This document shows, in pieces, positions 42,842-53,846 of a stretch of 64,000 bases of DNA (position 1 is the first letter of the stretch; each line of letters opens with the position of its first letter). The position numbers and the translations under genes are program-made. Source of the DNA: Entamoeba invadens IP1 (Eukaryota > Evosea > Mastigamoebida > Endamoebidae); contig NW_004440199.1 of NCBI RefSeq assembly GCF_000330505.1, positions 50,811 through 114,810 on the forward strand. The letters are read 5' to 3'. The notes beneath the pieces are model-generated. The model was not told where the DNA came from, searched no databases, and was given only the letters and a program-made list of their open reading frames with translations.

Positions 42842-44539
42842 TTAGGTGACTATAGCCGTCAGTCCATAACTCCTTTGGTGCTCTTTCGAGCCAAAAAGCT
42901 GCGCGTTCTTCACAAGGTGACCCTGTAACTTGAGGAGCATTGGTATCCGATTTTCAACAGCCTTTGGGTGGGTATGGAGTTCTGTATCAATGTACTTTGT
43001 GAACGCGTTTCGTGGAAATAAAGGAAAAACCTGTTCCAAGATATCTCGATTGTCTTGGGCTATTTTCTTCCACAGTTCATCATAACAAGTGAACGGATCC
43101 TCAACCAAAGTCTCGAGGTTGTCTGAAATACCAAGGTGCTCTTTCCAAAGACGTTTCCTCAAATCGCTGATCTCTTTCCCCCCCAAAACCTCAGTCTTGT
43201 CAAACACCAATTTCACTTTCTCGTTTTCCTCAATTGAAATCGCAATTTCAGTATCTCGGTCTCCTCTCAGTGATCGGTCATTGATGTTTGCAGATCCAAG
43301 TAACATGAATTCGTCGTCGATTATCATCAATTTTGAGTGTACGTATATCTGACTCAATGTGACTCCAAGCTTCTCGCACCACCCGACGTTGTACAAATTG
43401 TTGACACTAAGATACTTCTGCCAGTCGTCAATTCCATTTTTCTGTAATGTACTCACTATCCCTCCAACACCATCGTATAGTGCCAGTCTTGTGTATTCGG
43501 CCATCTTTCTCACTGATTTGTGTTTGAGCTCTCCTTCACTAAAAAGCGGAAGTACAATGATAACGAAGAACTTTTCATCCTTTTTCGCGGCTTCGATAAT
43601 TTTCTTTGCAATCTCCCTTCCAATTTTGTTCGATATGTTCCTCTTTCCCGAGTTTGACAAAAAGTACTGCTGCTCGATGTAAATGAACCGCTTTGCCTTT
43701 CTCACCAATTTGAGCATCTCGCCATATATACTACACTCATTTTTTCCTCCTGACAATTTGCATGATGACTGACAAAACCTCATAGAAACGCCACCTTTCT
43801 TTTTCTGCGCTGGTGCCGTCTGCATCTCGCCGCCATAGAATTGCCACCTCTGTAAAAAGTGTTGTTGGAGATCCATGATAATTTCTCCATCAACTTTACA
43901 GTGCACGTCATGCCACGGCATTCTTGGATATTGAAATCGGTTTGTTTTTGGAATTTGAATGTTGTTGTAATCTGCTGGTGGGAAGAGCAATGCACCGTTT
44001 GGAGCGTCTCTGACCATTGGTGTGATGTGATGGAAAATGTTGTCATACCTCCCCAAGCACAAATCAACTCCGCCAAGTAATGCGACTTTGTTGTCGACAA
44101 TGACCAACTTCTCGTGGTTGGAGTAAATCAGCGACCAATGTTTACAAATGCAAGTAATGTTTGGGTGGAGTTTGTTGAGTATCTTCGCTGTTTTTCTGTT
44201 GTCTGTGAGGTGCGAAAACCAAGGCGAGTTGTACAAAATAACAGAAACTTGAACGCCCCTGATAGCAGCCGCAGCTAATAAATCAACAAGTTTTTTTGAC
44301 TGTAACGGATGTGGCGTACGCACAAGGGTGATGTCCAAGTCCATTCTCCAGTCCATAATGTGTATCTTCCGTCGGGCTGTTGAAATCGCCTCCGCAACAG
44401 ATTGCATCGCTTCGGCACCGTCAACGTAGAACTCGATGTCGCCGCTCCGCAACGGAAACGACGAGTGCGTTTGCAACAGCGCCCGTTTGAACTTTAACGT
44501 TTTCTGAATGTCGGCAAGGCGATAGTAAAGGCTTCGCAT
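42842..44539 (-). CDS. phospholipase D, 565 aa
   Basis: Two HxKxxxxD active-site motifs are present: HEKLVIVD at residues 142-149 and HSKLMIIDD at 401-409, each followed by the LGG/LGSANIND signature of the family. PLD hydrolyses phosphatidylcholine to phosphatidic acid, or can act as a cardiolipin synthase-like transphosphatidylase. There is no PX or PH domain, so this is not the canonical eukaryotic PLD1/2 but a shorter form. The residue between motifs carries an insertion with KKKGGVSMRFCQSSCKLSGG. ATG at 44539 is followed closely by family sequence. Convergent with paralogue C. Confidence 0.88.
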   Translation of the reverse strand: MRSLYYRLADIQKTLKFKRALLQTHSSFPLRSGDIEFYVDGAEAMQSVAEAISTARRKIHIMDWRMDLDITLVRTPHPLQSKKLVDLLAAAAIRGVQVSVILYNSPWFSHLTDNRKTAKILNKLHPNITCICKHWSLIYSNHEKLVIVDNKVALLGGVDLCLGRYDNIFHHITPMVRDAPNGALLFPPADYNNIQIPKTNRFQYPRMPWHDVHCKVDGEIIMDLQQHFLQRWQFYGGEMQTAPAQKKKGGVSMRFCQSSCKLSGGKNECSIYGEMLKLVRKAKRFIYIEQQYFLSNSGKRNISNKIGREIAKKIIEAAKKDEKFFVIIVLPLFSEGELKHKSVRKMAEYTRLALYDGVGGIVSTLQKNGIDDWQKYLSVNNLYNVGWCEKLGVTLSQIYVHSKLMIIDDEFMLLGSANINDRSLRGDRDTEIAISIEENEKVKLVFDKTEVLGGKEISDLRKRLWKEHLGISDNLETLVEDPFTCYDELWKKIAQDNRDILEQVFPLFPRNAFTKYIDTELHTHPKAVENRIPMLLKLQGHLVKNAQLFGSKEHQRSYGLTAIVT

Positions 44540-45208
44540 ATCAATTCCTCAATGACTTTCACACATTTTTCTCGCCTTAAATTATCTTTTATTCCACCTT
44601 TGCTTATCAGTTTGAGATACTATTGTTTATAGTTGATTTATTTAATATTATTAAATTATTATATCATCCTTTTTGAAATTTTATAGTAAATTTTATGGTA
44701 AAATGTTCTAATTGTTATTACTTAAAAGTATGGTTTTAGTTATAATTAAAAATTAATAAATTATGTTTGTTTTATTGTTGTAATAAAACAAATTATAATA
44801 ATTAAAAAAAAATATTGTAAAATACAAAAAAAGGCTATAAATTGATGTTGATAAATAATTGAACAAATTTAATCACAATATTTCAAAACACCTCAGAAAA
44901 AAATACTTTTATAATTTGGTCAAGAAGTATCAATATGTTTTATTTAAAACTATTGAAACAAAAACAAATAAATATCTTGAACGAAGTAAAAGACAAGTAA
45001 AGCAAAAAAGATTTTCAAGAAAGGGGACCCCGGAAATTGCGGAGGTTTTTGAGGCAAAACAGTTAAACTAAAAAATGAATAATTAGATTGCGTTTTTCAA
45101 CTCCACCCCAAAATAGGTTTTTTGAAGTAGCAAGGCTGTAAGAACGGGTAAATTGGGGAGAAGGAAGATAAGAGGAGGAAGAGAACGGGGAAGGAACTGA
45201 AAAATCCA
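44540..45208. other. AT-rich intergenic DNA
   Basis: A 70-codon frame at 44859-45071 is mostly AT-driven Lys/Asn/Ile with a better-looking last 15 codons (GTPEIAEVFEAKQLN); I do not call it. From 45140 to 45208 the DNA turns purine-rich. Confidence 0.45.
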
Positions 45209-45688
45209 ATGAAGGCATCAAGAAGAAGACAGGAAGATGGAGTGACCGACCCAGAGATGATTGAGGAGCTCGGTGATTTCTTCGACACAATCAAAGCCCC
45301 TGACGGAAATTTGAAGCGTGATGATTTCAAGCGTGTCTTGAACACCTACGCCGTTCGTGGCTTCCCATCAGACGTCATTGACGACGCCTTCAACGAGGCA
45401 GACCCAAACAAAACAGGAACAATCACACGTGACACCTTTGTCTCGATGATGTCCGACAAAATGAAACAAACGTCAAACCAAGCCGGTCTCACCCAGGCAT
45501 TCGAGACATTCGACCCAAAACAAGACAAGACCATCGATAAGGCAAAATTCGTCACGCTCCTCAAGAACATTGGTAAACCACTGACCCCTGACGAGATCAA
45601 CGAATTCCTCGCTATCGTCAAGAGCGCCAACAACGACGAAGAAATTAGATACGAGCTCTTCATCCAGGAAGTGTTCGCTAAAAAGTAA
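45209..45688 (+). CDS. calmodulin-like protein with degenerate EF hands (myosin light chain-like)
   Basis: The 159-aa protein has the four-EF-hand layout of calmodulin/troponin C/myosin light chain: helix-loop units near residues 20-48, 58-85 (ADPNKTGTITRDTF), 93-121 (FDPKQDKTIDKAKF) and 129-157. The position-12 Glu is missing from the visible loops (Thr or Lys instead) and other ligands are replaced, so calcium binding is doubtful. Such degenerate sequences are typical of myosin essential or regulatory light chains, which is my best guess. The N-terminal 11 residues are encoded by purine-rich DNA; the frame is open for another 20 codons upstream, so the exact start is uncertain. Codon use is strongly biased towards C-ending codons, as in highly expressed Entamoeba genes. 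Confidence 0.75.
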   Translation: MKASRRRQEDGVTDPEMIEELGDFFDTIKAPDGNLKRDDFKRVLNTYAVRGFPSDVIDDAFNEADPNKTGTITRDTFVSMMSDKMKQTSNQAGLTQAFETFDPKQDKTIDKAKFVTLLKNIGKPLTPDEINEFLAIVKSANNDEEIRYELFIQEVFAKK

Positions 45689-46187
45689 TTCACTTTTCTT
45701 GCTACACTATATTTTTTACTTCTTTTTTCCCTCTTTAAATGTCGTTTCGTTCCACTCAACTTCTCATTCTTTCACATTTAAAATCTGAGAAAACTTGAAA
45801 TGCATTACACATGTATAGTTGGTTCTATGATATAATATATCTAAAAGTAAAACACCCAAAACAAAAAACTCCTTATTTTGGGTTAACACTTAAAATTACA
45901 TTGAACTAAATTCAAGTCTATAAAAATCGGGAAATTTCGAGTTTATAACATATTTTCCCTGTATTTAAAAGTTTATAATTTGTATTACAACACACAGCCA
46001 AAAAAATGGAAAAACGCCAAAAAATATTAAATATCCCTATAAAACACATCAATATAAATAACACCATATTTAAGTGTTAAACTTAATGATTGTTAATAAT
46101 GAATATTTTCTAATTTAAACTATATTTATCTAAGATTTTTTTGTTTTATAAATTATTAGACTTGTTTAATTAATAAAAAATGAATTA
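45689..46187. other. AT-rich 3' spacer up to transposon 3
   Basis: No gene or structure is visible before the left inverted repeat of transposon 3. Confidence 0.5.
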
Positions 46188-49100
46188 TAGTCATGGTAAA
46201 AAAGGTTGTTGAGTAAAAATGGTTGTTGATTGAATAAAGGTTCGGTTTATTTTTGTATTTCAAGAAAAGTTACAAATTTCTTCGCATCATTGAAATAATA
46301 TTGAAAATATGTTTTTGAGCAAATAAAACTATTTATAACAAAGGAGCGTATTTTTAAAACAAATTGTTTTCTTCTCAATCTCAACATTTTTGTGTGTTGA
46401 TTTTATAAAATGTATAACATTTTCAATTTTGAATCGAAAATTGTTTTTTTGTAATTCGAAAAACAAGTATAGTTCAATATAGTTAATATAGTTTCTGAAA
46501 AAATGAAAGTGCTTTTTTTCACCATGTTCGAAAAATAGAACACAACCAAGGATAATCATAAAAACGATAATTGACAGTATTACAATTGGTTGTCAATTGT
46601 ATAACATTAAGAGCTGTTTATTGAACATTATAGATATTACATTATTCATAATCATTGTTGTTTATCAAAAAAAGAAAATGAAAGTGTTTTTTTTCACCCC
46701 CTTTCATTTTTTGAGTAAAATAAGAAATGAAATTGAAAAATTATATCATTGTTAAATTTGAGTACTCCTCTTTATTACAAACGACATTTGTATTGGAAGC
46801 AAACTATACACAATCATGAGTATCAAAGTTATGGTCACACAATCGTTTTTTAAATTTATTTTCTTGAGAACATGAAAAATAGAAAATAAAGAGTCAATTG
46901 CTACATAAAAAAACAGGAAATCATCCAATAAGTATAAAAATATATTGCGATTAGATGTCAAATTGTTGGGAAAGAATAAAGATAATTTTTCGAAACACTT
47001 CAAATTATAATTATTAATAAAATTAACCATTATTTATAATAAAATTAATAAATACAGCTGGTTTCAGAACTCAATAATCATGTCCAAACCACAGCGAAAA
47101 CCCGCTTCAAAAAAATTGGATTTGAGCGTGTTGCGCCACAGTACCAAATCAGGTCGTGGCTGTGATTTATTAGATTTCTGTGAAACCCATGCAACAGAAA
47201 TCATGGAATGTCTAACAATCCAACAACAAATGAAATTGTTGAGAAGTGAAAAATGGCTTGAAAAGGTTTCAATTGAAACGAAAGCCAAAGTGTTGGGTGT
47301 CTCACCCTCGACGGCCCGCCTCAACAACTTGTATGACGATGTCGAAGGGAAGTCTGGAAGAAAACGAGAAATTAATCAATCGAGGATGCCGTTGTTGTTA
47401 GAAACAATTCGAGAAAGACAAAACACCACCAAACCAATTACCACTAAAGAGATGGGAAATGTTGTAGAAGGAGTTGTTGGGAAGAAAGTATCAAAAAGAA
47501 CCATCGCAAACAGTTTGAGAAGGGAGGGTTTAATTAAGAAGATTGCAAAACCAATGGATAAAGAGAGAGCTGAGCTGAGTAAAGATGAGTTAAGAAGCTA
47601 TGAAACTAGAGCTGTTGATTTGTTGAACAATGACAAACAATATGCCGGCGAAAGAGTTGTCCACTTGAATGGAGTTAAACCCTCCCTCCTTATCAACATG
47701 GACGAAAGTGGTTATTGTCCATTTGTGGACTCAAAAAGGAGCAACTTTTATGTTGACGACAACTATGACTACACCAACTCTTACTCTGTTGATCGCTCTC
47801 AAAAACGCATAACACTGATTGCAGGAATATTTGCCAACAACACCACGCTGAAACCAATGATCATACTATCAAACTTGACAATGAAAAATGAAATCGACAG
47901 ATACATAGACAGAGATGATGTTGAAATTGCATATCAACGAAAATCCTTCATTACGGAAGACATATACACGTTGTGGCTTGAAAGATGTCTTAAACCAGAA
48001 CTGGAATTAAGAAGAAAAAATTGCCCACAAGAATGGGCGGTTTTAATACAAGACAACTGTGTTAGCCACATTAAAGACGGTGCTAGAAAGTGGCTGTTCG
48101 AAAATAAAGTGGCTTTATTATTATTGTGCCCACACAGTAGCCACTTGTCTCAGCCACTGGACGTCGTCATATTTGGCGTTCAAAAAGTTTGTTTTTTATT
48201 ATGAGAGAAATTACTGAAATAATATTATTATTCAAAGCCTTTATAAGTCTTGTTAACATGTTTACTTTTCTTTTATTGTTATTGACATATAGAGAGCAAT
48301 GGGTTCTTCGGTAGTTTCTCGACTTGTTGGTATGAAGTGCCCCGTTGGTGTTATGTCTCAAAAGGATGATGTTGAAGATGAAGTCAAGAAAGCTACAAAG
48401 CGAAGAAAAATGGAAATTTTAGAACTCAAGGATCAAGATGGTGCAATAGATGCTGCTAAGTTGGAAGAGTTGTCTGTTTGTATGGTCACAAAAAGAGTCG
48501 TTGAAATCATCCAATCGTTCAAAATTGCCTGCGTAAACAACAACAACACCTCAGCCTTTCACATGTGTGGTTACGTAAAAAAGCCAATTGGAAAAGAAAA
48601 AGAGGGTACTTATGATGTCAGAATTTTCTACTGTAGGGAGTATGCCTTCAGAATACGAGAGTTTTTGGGCGAACAGGTTTGTGTAGTTCCTGTTGCCTTT
48701 CCTGGAAGAAGAAGCAACTTAAACATTGATAAAAACGAAGGCACTTCAAAATGATTGAAAATTTGTGTTATGTTTGATTTATTTTTTGACTATTTTCTGA
48801 TAATTTCAATTTAAGTTGGGCTGACCTGTAAGATTAATTAAAGTACACAAGTTCAAAAGGAATTTAAAATGAAATTTATTTTTATTCTTCAATCATTGTT
48901 AATATTATTTAAGTTTAAAAAATAAAAATATGGTTTTAAAAACGTCTTTTTGATACAATTGTCAAATTATGACATCTTGTAACCTTTAAGTTTTTACAAA
49001 TCAACTCTGATTTTTACATATTTAACAGATCAATTAAACTGATATTTTTATTATTTAATCGCGTTTAAGTAACAACTGCATTTTCCTTAATTATTATAAC

Positions 49101-49615
49101 ATCGACAATCTTTTTTTTCACGACTGCTTATTATTGTTTGTTTTTTTATTTCTCTTTATTCAATGTGTTTATCGATAGCTTTATTTGCTTAAGTTGAACA
49201 AATACTGGTTGTCAAAAAGGTGGAATTGTGGAGTTTGTTTACGTTTTGTTAATACAGAAGGTGTTGACCGTATAGGTTTAGCGTTTCTTTTGATGATTGG
49301 CTTTTTACTTGTTTAAAGCATAAAATACTCTTGCCATTGACTAGAGCATTCATCTAATTGAAACTTTTATCATCTTTTTGTTATTGTTTTTTGTTATTGT
49401 TTATAAATGAGAAGAAATCTTTTTTCCCTTCATTTTCTATTTATTTTTTTTTCGTTTTGATTTGAATAATATGTTCTTTTTCGTTCTGTTTGAAGGGAAA
49501 ACAACTTCAATTAAAGGTACACTATAAGTGTAAATTTTATTGAAATGTAAAAATAAACCGAACCTTTATTCAATCAACAACCATTTTTACTCAACAACCT
49601 TTTTTACCATGACTA
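46188..49615 (+). mobile_element. pogo/mariner-like transposon 3 with 67-bp perfect TIRs
   Basis: The left end reads tagtcatggtaaaaaaggtt from 46188. The complement of the right end from 49615 is identical for 67 bases. TA flanks both sides (46186-46187 and 49616-49617). The repeat contains aaaaggttgttga and, 16-17 bp on, aaaatggttgttga, a tandem arrangement parallel to transposon 2. Total 3428 bp with no gap. Apart from the transposase, no other gene is supported inside; a near-duplicate pair atgaaagtgctttttttcac / atgaaagtgttttttttcac near 46503 and 46678 is a subterminal repeat. Confidence 0.93.
47080..48754 (+). CDS. pogo-like transposase, two exons, 522 aa, apparently intact
   Basis: The enzyme is a DDE_1-type transposase. 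An N-terminal helix-turn-helix pair is plausible around KAKVLGVSPSTARLNNLYDD and VVGKKVSKRTIANSLRREG. Catalytic residues: INMDESGY (D208), IQDNCVSHI (D325) and SQPLDVVIFGVQK (D361), giving DD35D. The frame stops after GVQK, but an intron at 48187-48292 (gtttgtttttt...catatag, phase 0) joins it to RAMGSSVVSRL and a C-terminal tail ending at 48754. CDS is join(47080..48186,48293..48754). With intact ends, TA duplications and a full gene, this is the best candidate in the window for an autonomous element. Confidence 0.85.
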
Positions 49616-49851
49616 TAGTCATTAATAGTTGTTTACTATATTTTAACCATATTTTAATACTATAACTCAGTACTATAACCAAATAATTTAAAAACTACAT
49701 TTTTTTATCAAAGACAATATTATAAATATACCATAAAAACTAGTACATTTAATTTTAACTTCGATCAAATTAGAACAAAACTACAATATGTCGTATGAAA
49801 CTTTTAAAAACCCAACCTATAATTCTAATAAAACACATTCTAAATTAGTAC

Positions 49852-51049
49852 TCACGATTCCTCCATTTTTTCGGGACCTAAAGGCAAATACATTTTAAAG
49901 TCGTTGAATGCATACATCATTTTTTTGTCACTAAAATAGAGGATGTTATTATCTTCATTAAGTTTATATTCCACAATCGCATTGTTCGCCTCGGTTTTCA
50001 ATTTCAAGTTCTGTGCGACATTTCGAGTTCTCCGATCGATCACCGTGAACTCCCCACCCCTCGAACCACAATACAGAAAATCACTGTCGACCTTCACATA
50101 TACAACATTACATACTCCGGAATACGAATGCATCACGTCAGTCACCATGTCATATTCAATCAGGTCAACGTCGTCGTACATCACAAACCCGTCACGGGTC
50201 GACACCACGTGGACGTCTTGCAAAAAGTCACTGCCCTCTTTCAAAAGTATCGTCACACGCCGCTCTTTCCGTCATTACCTCATTGAATTGTTTTTGTATT
50301 ATTTGATATGAGTAAGTATAGTATACCTTAATTAAATGAGATACTAGTAATTGTTGGTATTTTTATTATTGTTTAAGGGTGATTAAAAATGGAGAAATGG
50401 TGAGATATTTAAGCACAGAAAATGGAAGGAAAAACAAACTGATATTGAAATTGCGTAGGACTTGGTACTCGTCATGCTCTGCGTCCACACGGAGACAAAT
50501 GGCGTTCAGGTTCTCTTCGATGAGACAAATGGTCTTGTCGTCACCAGAAGCAATTTTAATTTTTCCGATGTCTGCTACTTTCTTCTGAAAAAGAAGGGAC
50601 GTGTTGGTGAAATCAAAAACGGCCAAAACACCTTCGTCTGTAATAACCCTGAGCGTATCACCGTAAATGGCGCTGTCCTGGAACTTCCCAAGGCCAATTG
50701 AAGAAAAGTTTGTCTGTGATGCAGACCACACAAGATCTAAATGGTTCTCCTGGAATATATAACATTCGACACTGACAGGGGAAAACACAACCGCGCGACA
50801 ATCGCTTGTACAGTATTTTGCAGTCGAATACTCCATGTTGGAAATCCTCTCGCTCACAGAAACCATCGTTGATTTCCCGGTATTCGCACACAACCGCCTC
50901 CCGACAAAAGCTATGGTGGTGTCTCCAAACACAAGCCAAAAATCCGGTGTTACGTCAATGTACGTTGAAAATGTTATCTTGTCGTTAATAAGAGAAATTG
51001 TCTCGCGGGGTTCAGTCGTTTTCGCATTGTTAAGTTCAGTTTCCTCCAT
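49852..51049 (-). CDS. beta-propeller-like protein, probably two exons
   Basis: I do not recognise a named family. Exon 1 (51049-50440) has short beta-strand repeats (FWLVFGDTTIAFVGRRL, AVVFSPVSVECYIFQENHL, DTLRVITDEGVLAVFDF) typical of WD40-like propellers without clear WD dipeptides. The frame enters an AT-rich stretch right after a gtttgttttt donor at 50439. Exon 2 (from 50264) resumes with RRVTILLKEGSDFLQDVHV and propeller-like FLYCGSRGGEFTVIDRRTRN. A splice from 50439 to an AAAG acceptor at 50265 keeps phase. That acceptor is not the usual TAG, so the join needs cDNA. Product would be about 340 aa. Confidence 0.55.
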
Positions 51050-51163
51050 CTGTTTTTTAAGTTTTTAAAACAATTTGATTTGTTGTATAGTAAATAAATG
51101 ATAAAAAATTAACAATAGCAAACTATACAAGAATACATCACAAACAACATTACAACTAATAAA

Positions 51164-51295
51164 TTACAAAGGCTGTTTCGTTGAATTAGATGTCCTCGAG
51201 AGAAAAATGGCGAGTAAAATGATAAGGCCCATAATGTAAAGAAAAGTAAATAGTATTGATGTTGCACAAATTATGACCACTGTCGTTTGATTCAT
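51164..51295 (-). CDS. 43-aa single-pass membrane microprotein candidate
   Basis: A short frame, MNQTTVVIICATSILFTFLY... ending SRTSNSTKQPL, encodes one strongly hydrophobic segment of about 27 residues with a short polar N-terminus and a basic, Ser/Thr-rich C-terminus. Its base composition is clearly less AT-rich than the flanks, and it has a clean ATG and TAA. I cannot match it to a known small membrane protein (it is near the size of Ost4 but not similar to it as I remember). It lies in the 5' region of the propeller gene on the same strand. Confidence 0.45.
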   Translation of the reverse strand: MNQTTVVIICATSILFTFLYIMGLIILLAIFLSRTSNSTKQPL

Positions 51296-51511
51296 AAACA
51301 GTATAGCATTTCTATTTCAAGTTTTTTCATATTCTATTTCAAAATCTCAAGAGTTCTTCAGTTTAACTATATTTTAACCATATTTAATCATCCAAATTTA
51401 GACTTGACTTCGACTTGTAATTTTTTTTCAAATAAAAAAGCGTGTTTTCCAACAGTTTAATCTTAACAACAAGATCAAGTTGTTGATAACCTATAAAAAC
51501 ACTACATCTAC

Positions 51512-51682
51512 AGATAGTAGAAAATTTGGGTGTCAAGAATAAATTGGGTGTCAGATTGATTTTGAGTTATTCAATGGTTTTTCATTTTTTTTTGGGAGGG
51601 GAAAAAATAAAAAAAAACGAAACCCATTTTTTTACATTAACTAATCCCTAATTTATTTGACACCCTATTTTTCTACTATCTG
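51512..51682. mobile_element. 171-bp MITE with TA duplication
   Basis: The left arm cagatagtagaaaatttggg (from 51512) pairs with the right arm, whose complement reads cagatagtagaaaaataggg (from 51682). Similarity continues through tgtcaa...aataaatt for about 38 bp. TA flanks both sides (51510-51511 and 51683-51684). Confidence 0.75.
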
Positions 51683-51916
51683 TATGTATTTGTTTCATTC
51701 CATACATCTCCTTATTTTTGACAAATAATACTATATTAATTAATATATCATAATTTTTTTAGTAATAAAATTGTACTATATTATTATAGTATTTTTAATA
51801 CACATGTTTAGTTACAATAGCAGTACTACAAAATTGCATAATCAATAGTTTATTTACTAATACAAATTGACAAAAATCTTGTATTACATAACTATAATAA
51901 AAGAACCATCACATAA

Positions 51917-52498
51917 TCAATTAATTTTCTCTGATAAGTAGGTAGGGTTCTTCTTTAAAAATTCCGCGAGTTTTCGAAACCCTGTTCCACGGTGCGAGCA
52001 GAGATTTTTCTCTTCATCGGACATCTCGGCGTACGTCTTGTCATACCCATTTGGCACGAAACACCCATCGAAGCCAAACCCATTTTGTCCGCGTGGTTTG
52101 ACGACTTTTCCTTCGATGATTGATTGAATCGAGACGACTTTGTCATCTATCGACCGAATTATTCCAATAGAAATAACGGCTTGAGCTTCATAGACTTTGA
52201 AACCATCAGCTATTTTAAACAACCCTTCAGCACCTATACTCTGAACAAAGTACTTGATGTATGGGCCAGGAAGGTTGTCACCAAGACACTTCAAATTAAA
52301 TGAAACATCCTCAACTATCACAGGAGTCGTCGACTGCTTGATCGCTTCTTTGGCTTTGTATTCTATTATCTTTAGAGGACTCCCTTGGATCTCTAAAAGA
52401 TTGAGCGGAAGAATTTCTATATGCAAGTTGATGTCACTTAATATCTGCTGAATTTCTTTCGCTTTGTTTGGATTACCAGTGATCACACGGAGGGTCAT
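51917..52498 (-). CDS. inosine triphosphate pyrophosphatase (ITPA/HAM1)
   Basis: The enzyme hydrolyses ITP, dITP and XTP to the monophosphates and keeps deaminated purines out of DNA and RNA. Family motifs are in order: VITGNPNKAKEIQQIL at the N-terminus (nucleotide-binding), VEDVSFNLKCLGDNLPGPY, NGFGFDGCFVPNG and SHRGTGFRKLAEFL. I start at MTLRVITGN (52498), giving 193 aa, the usual length; the frame is open for 47 more codons upstream, but these are AT-rich and unlike the family. Cytosolic, intronless. Confidence 0.9.
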   Translation of the reverse strand: MTLRVITGNPNKAKEIQQILSDINLHIEILPLNLLEIQGSPLKIIEYKAKEAIKQSTTPVIVEDVSFNLKCLGDNLPGPYIKYFVQSIGAEGLFKIADGFKVYEAQAVISIGIIRSIDDKVVSIQSIIEGKVVKPRGQNGFGFDGCFVPNGYDKTYAEMSDEEKNLCSHRGTGFRKLAEFLKKNPTYLSEKIN

Positions 52499-53846
52499 TG
52501 TTCGATTTTTAAGTTTCATAAGATGTTTTTTCATATATAAAAACCGAATTGGAAGTGAAATTTTAATGAGGAAGACTATATTAAGATTTATTTTTACATT
52601 TTCTTTATTGAAGTGTTCAAATTGTTGTGATAGTATCAAAATACTCTACTGTTTTGTGCATGGAATGACCAAAAACAGTACAATATCATTATAATCAAAT
52701 ATCAAAATCAGACATTTCATTTAAGTGTCGTACTTATTTCATAGTTTTGAAGTATTAACAATTGATAACATCTTGATTCTACGACCAAAACATTGTTATT
52801 TGTTTCATATTTTAACATTTCAACAAAATATATAGCCAACACATTAATGGTACAAAAAAGGTCAAGAAATTTAATTGTGTTCTTTGAATCATATTGTTGA
52901 TGTCATTTAATATTCTTTTTAATAAAAGCATATCATGTATTTCTTAATAATTAAAATAAGGAAACAACCAGTTACAGAGTTCATTGTTACATTAACATTA
53001 GTATTACATTTATTGAACTTATGTTATAACATTTTGAATAAAAAAACCATTTTACTTAATTCTACAATGCAATATTCAATACAATTATGCTTAATTTGTG
53101 TTATTGATGATTTTTGTTAAACAAGATGAATAGTATGTTTTTAATATTTTCAACTTTAAACAACCTTGCACTTAAATTTACTTACTTGACAACACGTTTA
53201 TTTGTTTTAATAAAATGAAGAGATTTGCAATGTGTTTTATTTTGTTTAAAATAAAAAACAGAAAGAGTAACAACAGTTCGTCATTTGTGAATGGTAATAA
53301 ATGACACAAACATTGAATAAGAATTTGTATACAATAAAACCTTTATTCAATGTTAACAAATAAAAAATACCTTTTTCATCACTATCGATTTATTTTTATG
53401 TTAATTAATTGTGTTAATTATAATGCATCTTTTATTTTTACTTTAGCTAAAATCAAAGTAAAACTAATATTATATTGGATAGATATTTATAATTACCAAT
53501 CTATTATAAAAATTTATAAATATTATATAATATTTGATACAATAAATTTAATAGAAAAATTGTATTAATAATTAATTAATAACAAATTAAAACAAATTAT
53601 TCAACAATAAAAAAAAAATTAAAAATTAAAATCATTTTTCCAATTTTTTTGAATCATCATTCAATGACTTATTCAAAACAATTAAATAGTTCAGTTTTGA
53701 ATAGCCAGTTTCATATAAAAAAGACTGGACTCTTTTCTTTGAAATGAACCAAAAAAATTGAAATTTTTTGATGTCGATATTTCAAACTTCATTATGAAAA
53801 ATGAACAAAACAACTTAAAAAGTATTCAATTTTTAGTTGTTTTAAG
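52499..53846. other. AT-rich intergenic DNA
   Basis: No supported gene. A small hairpin, aacattgaataa (53309-53320) with ttattcaatgtt about 20 bp later, and several -ttgaat- repeats around 53640-53700 are the only structures. Confidence 0.5.

Noticed and set aside
44859..45071. 70-codon frame upstream of the EF-hand gene
   Set aside because: Mostly Lys/Asn/Ile from AT-rich DNA; only the last 15 codons look protein-like and no splice to the next gene keeps frame.
46329..47030. Minus-strand frames within transposon 3
   Set aside because: Very AT-rich, no family signal; left part of the element is probably non-coding.
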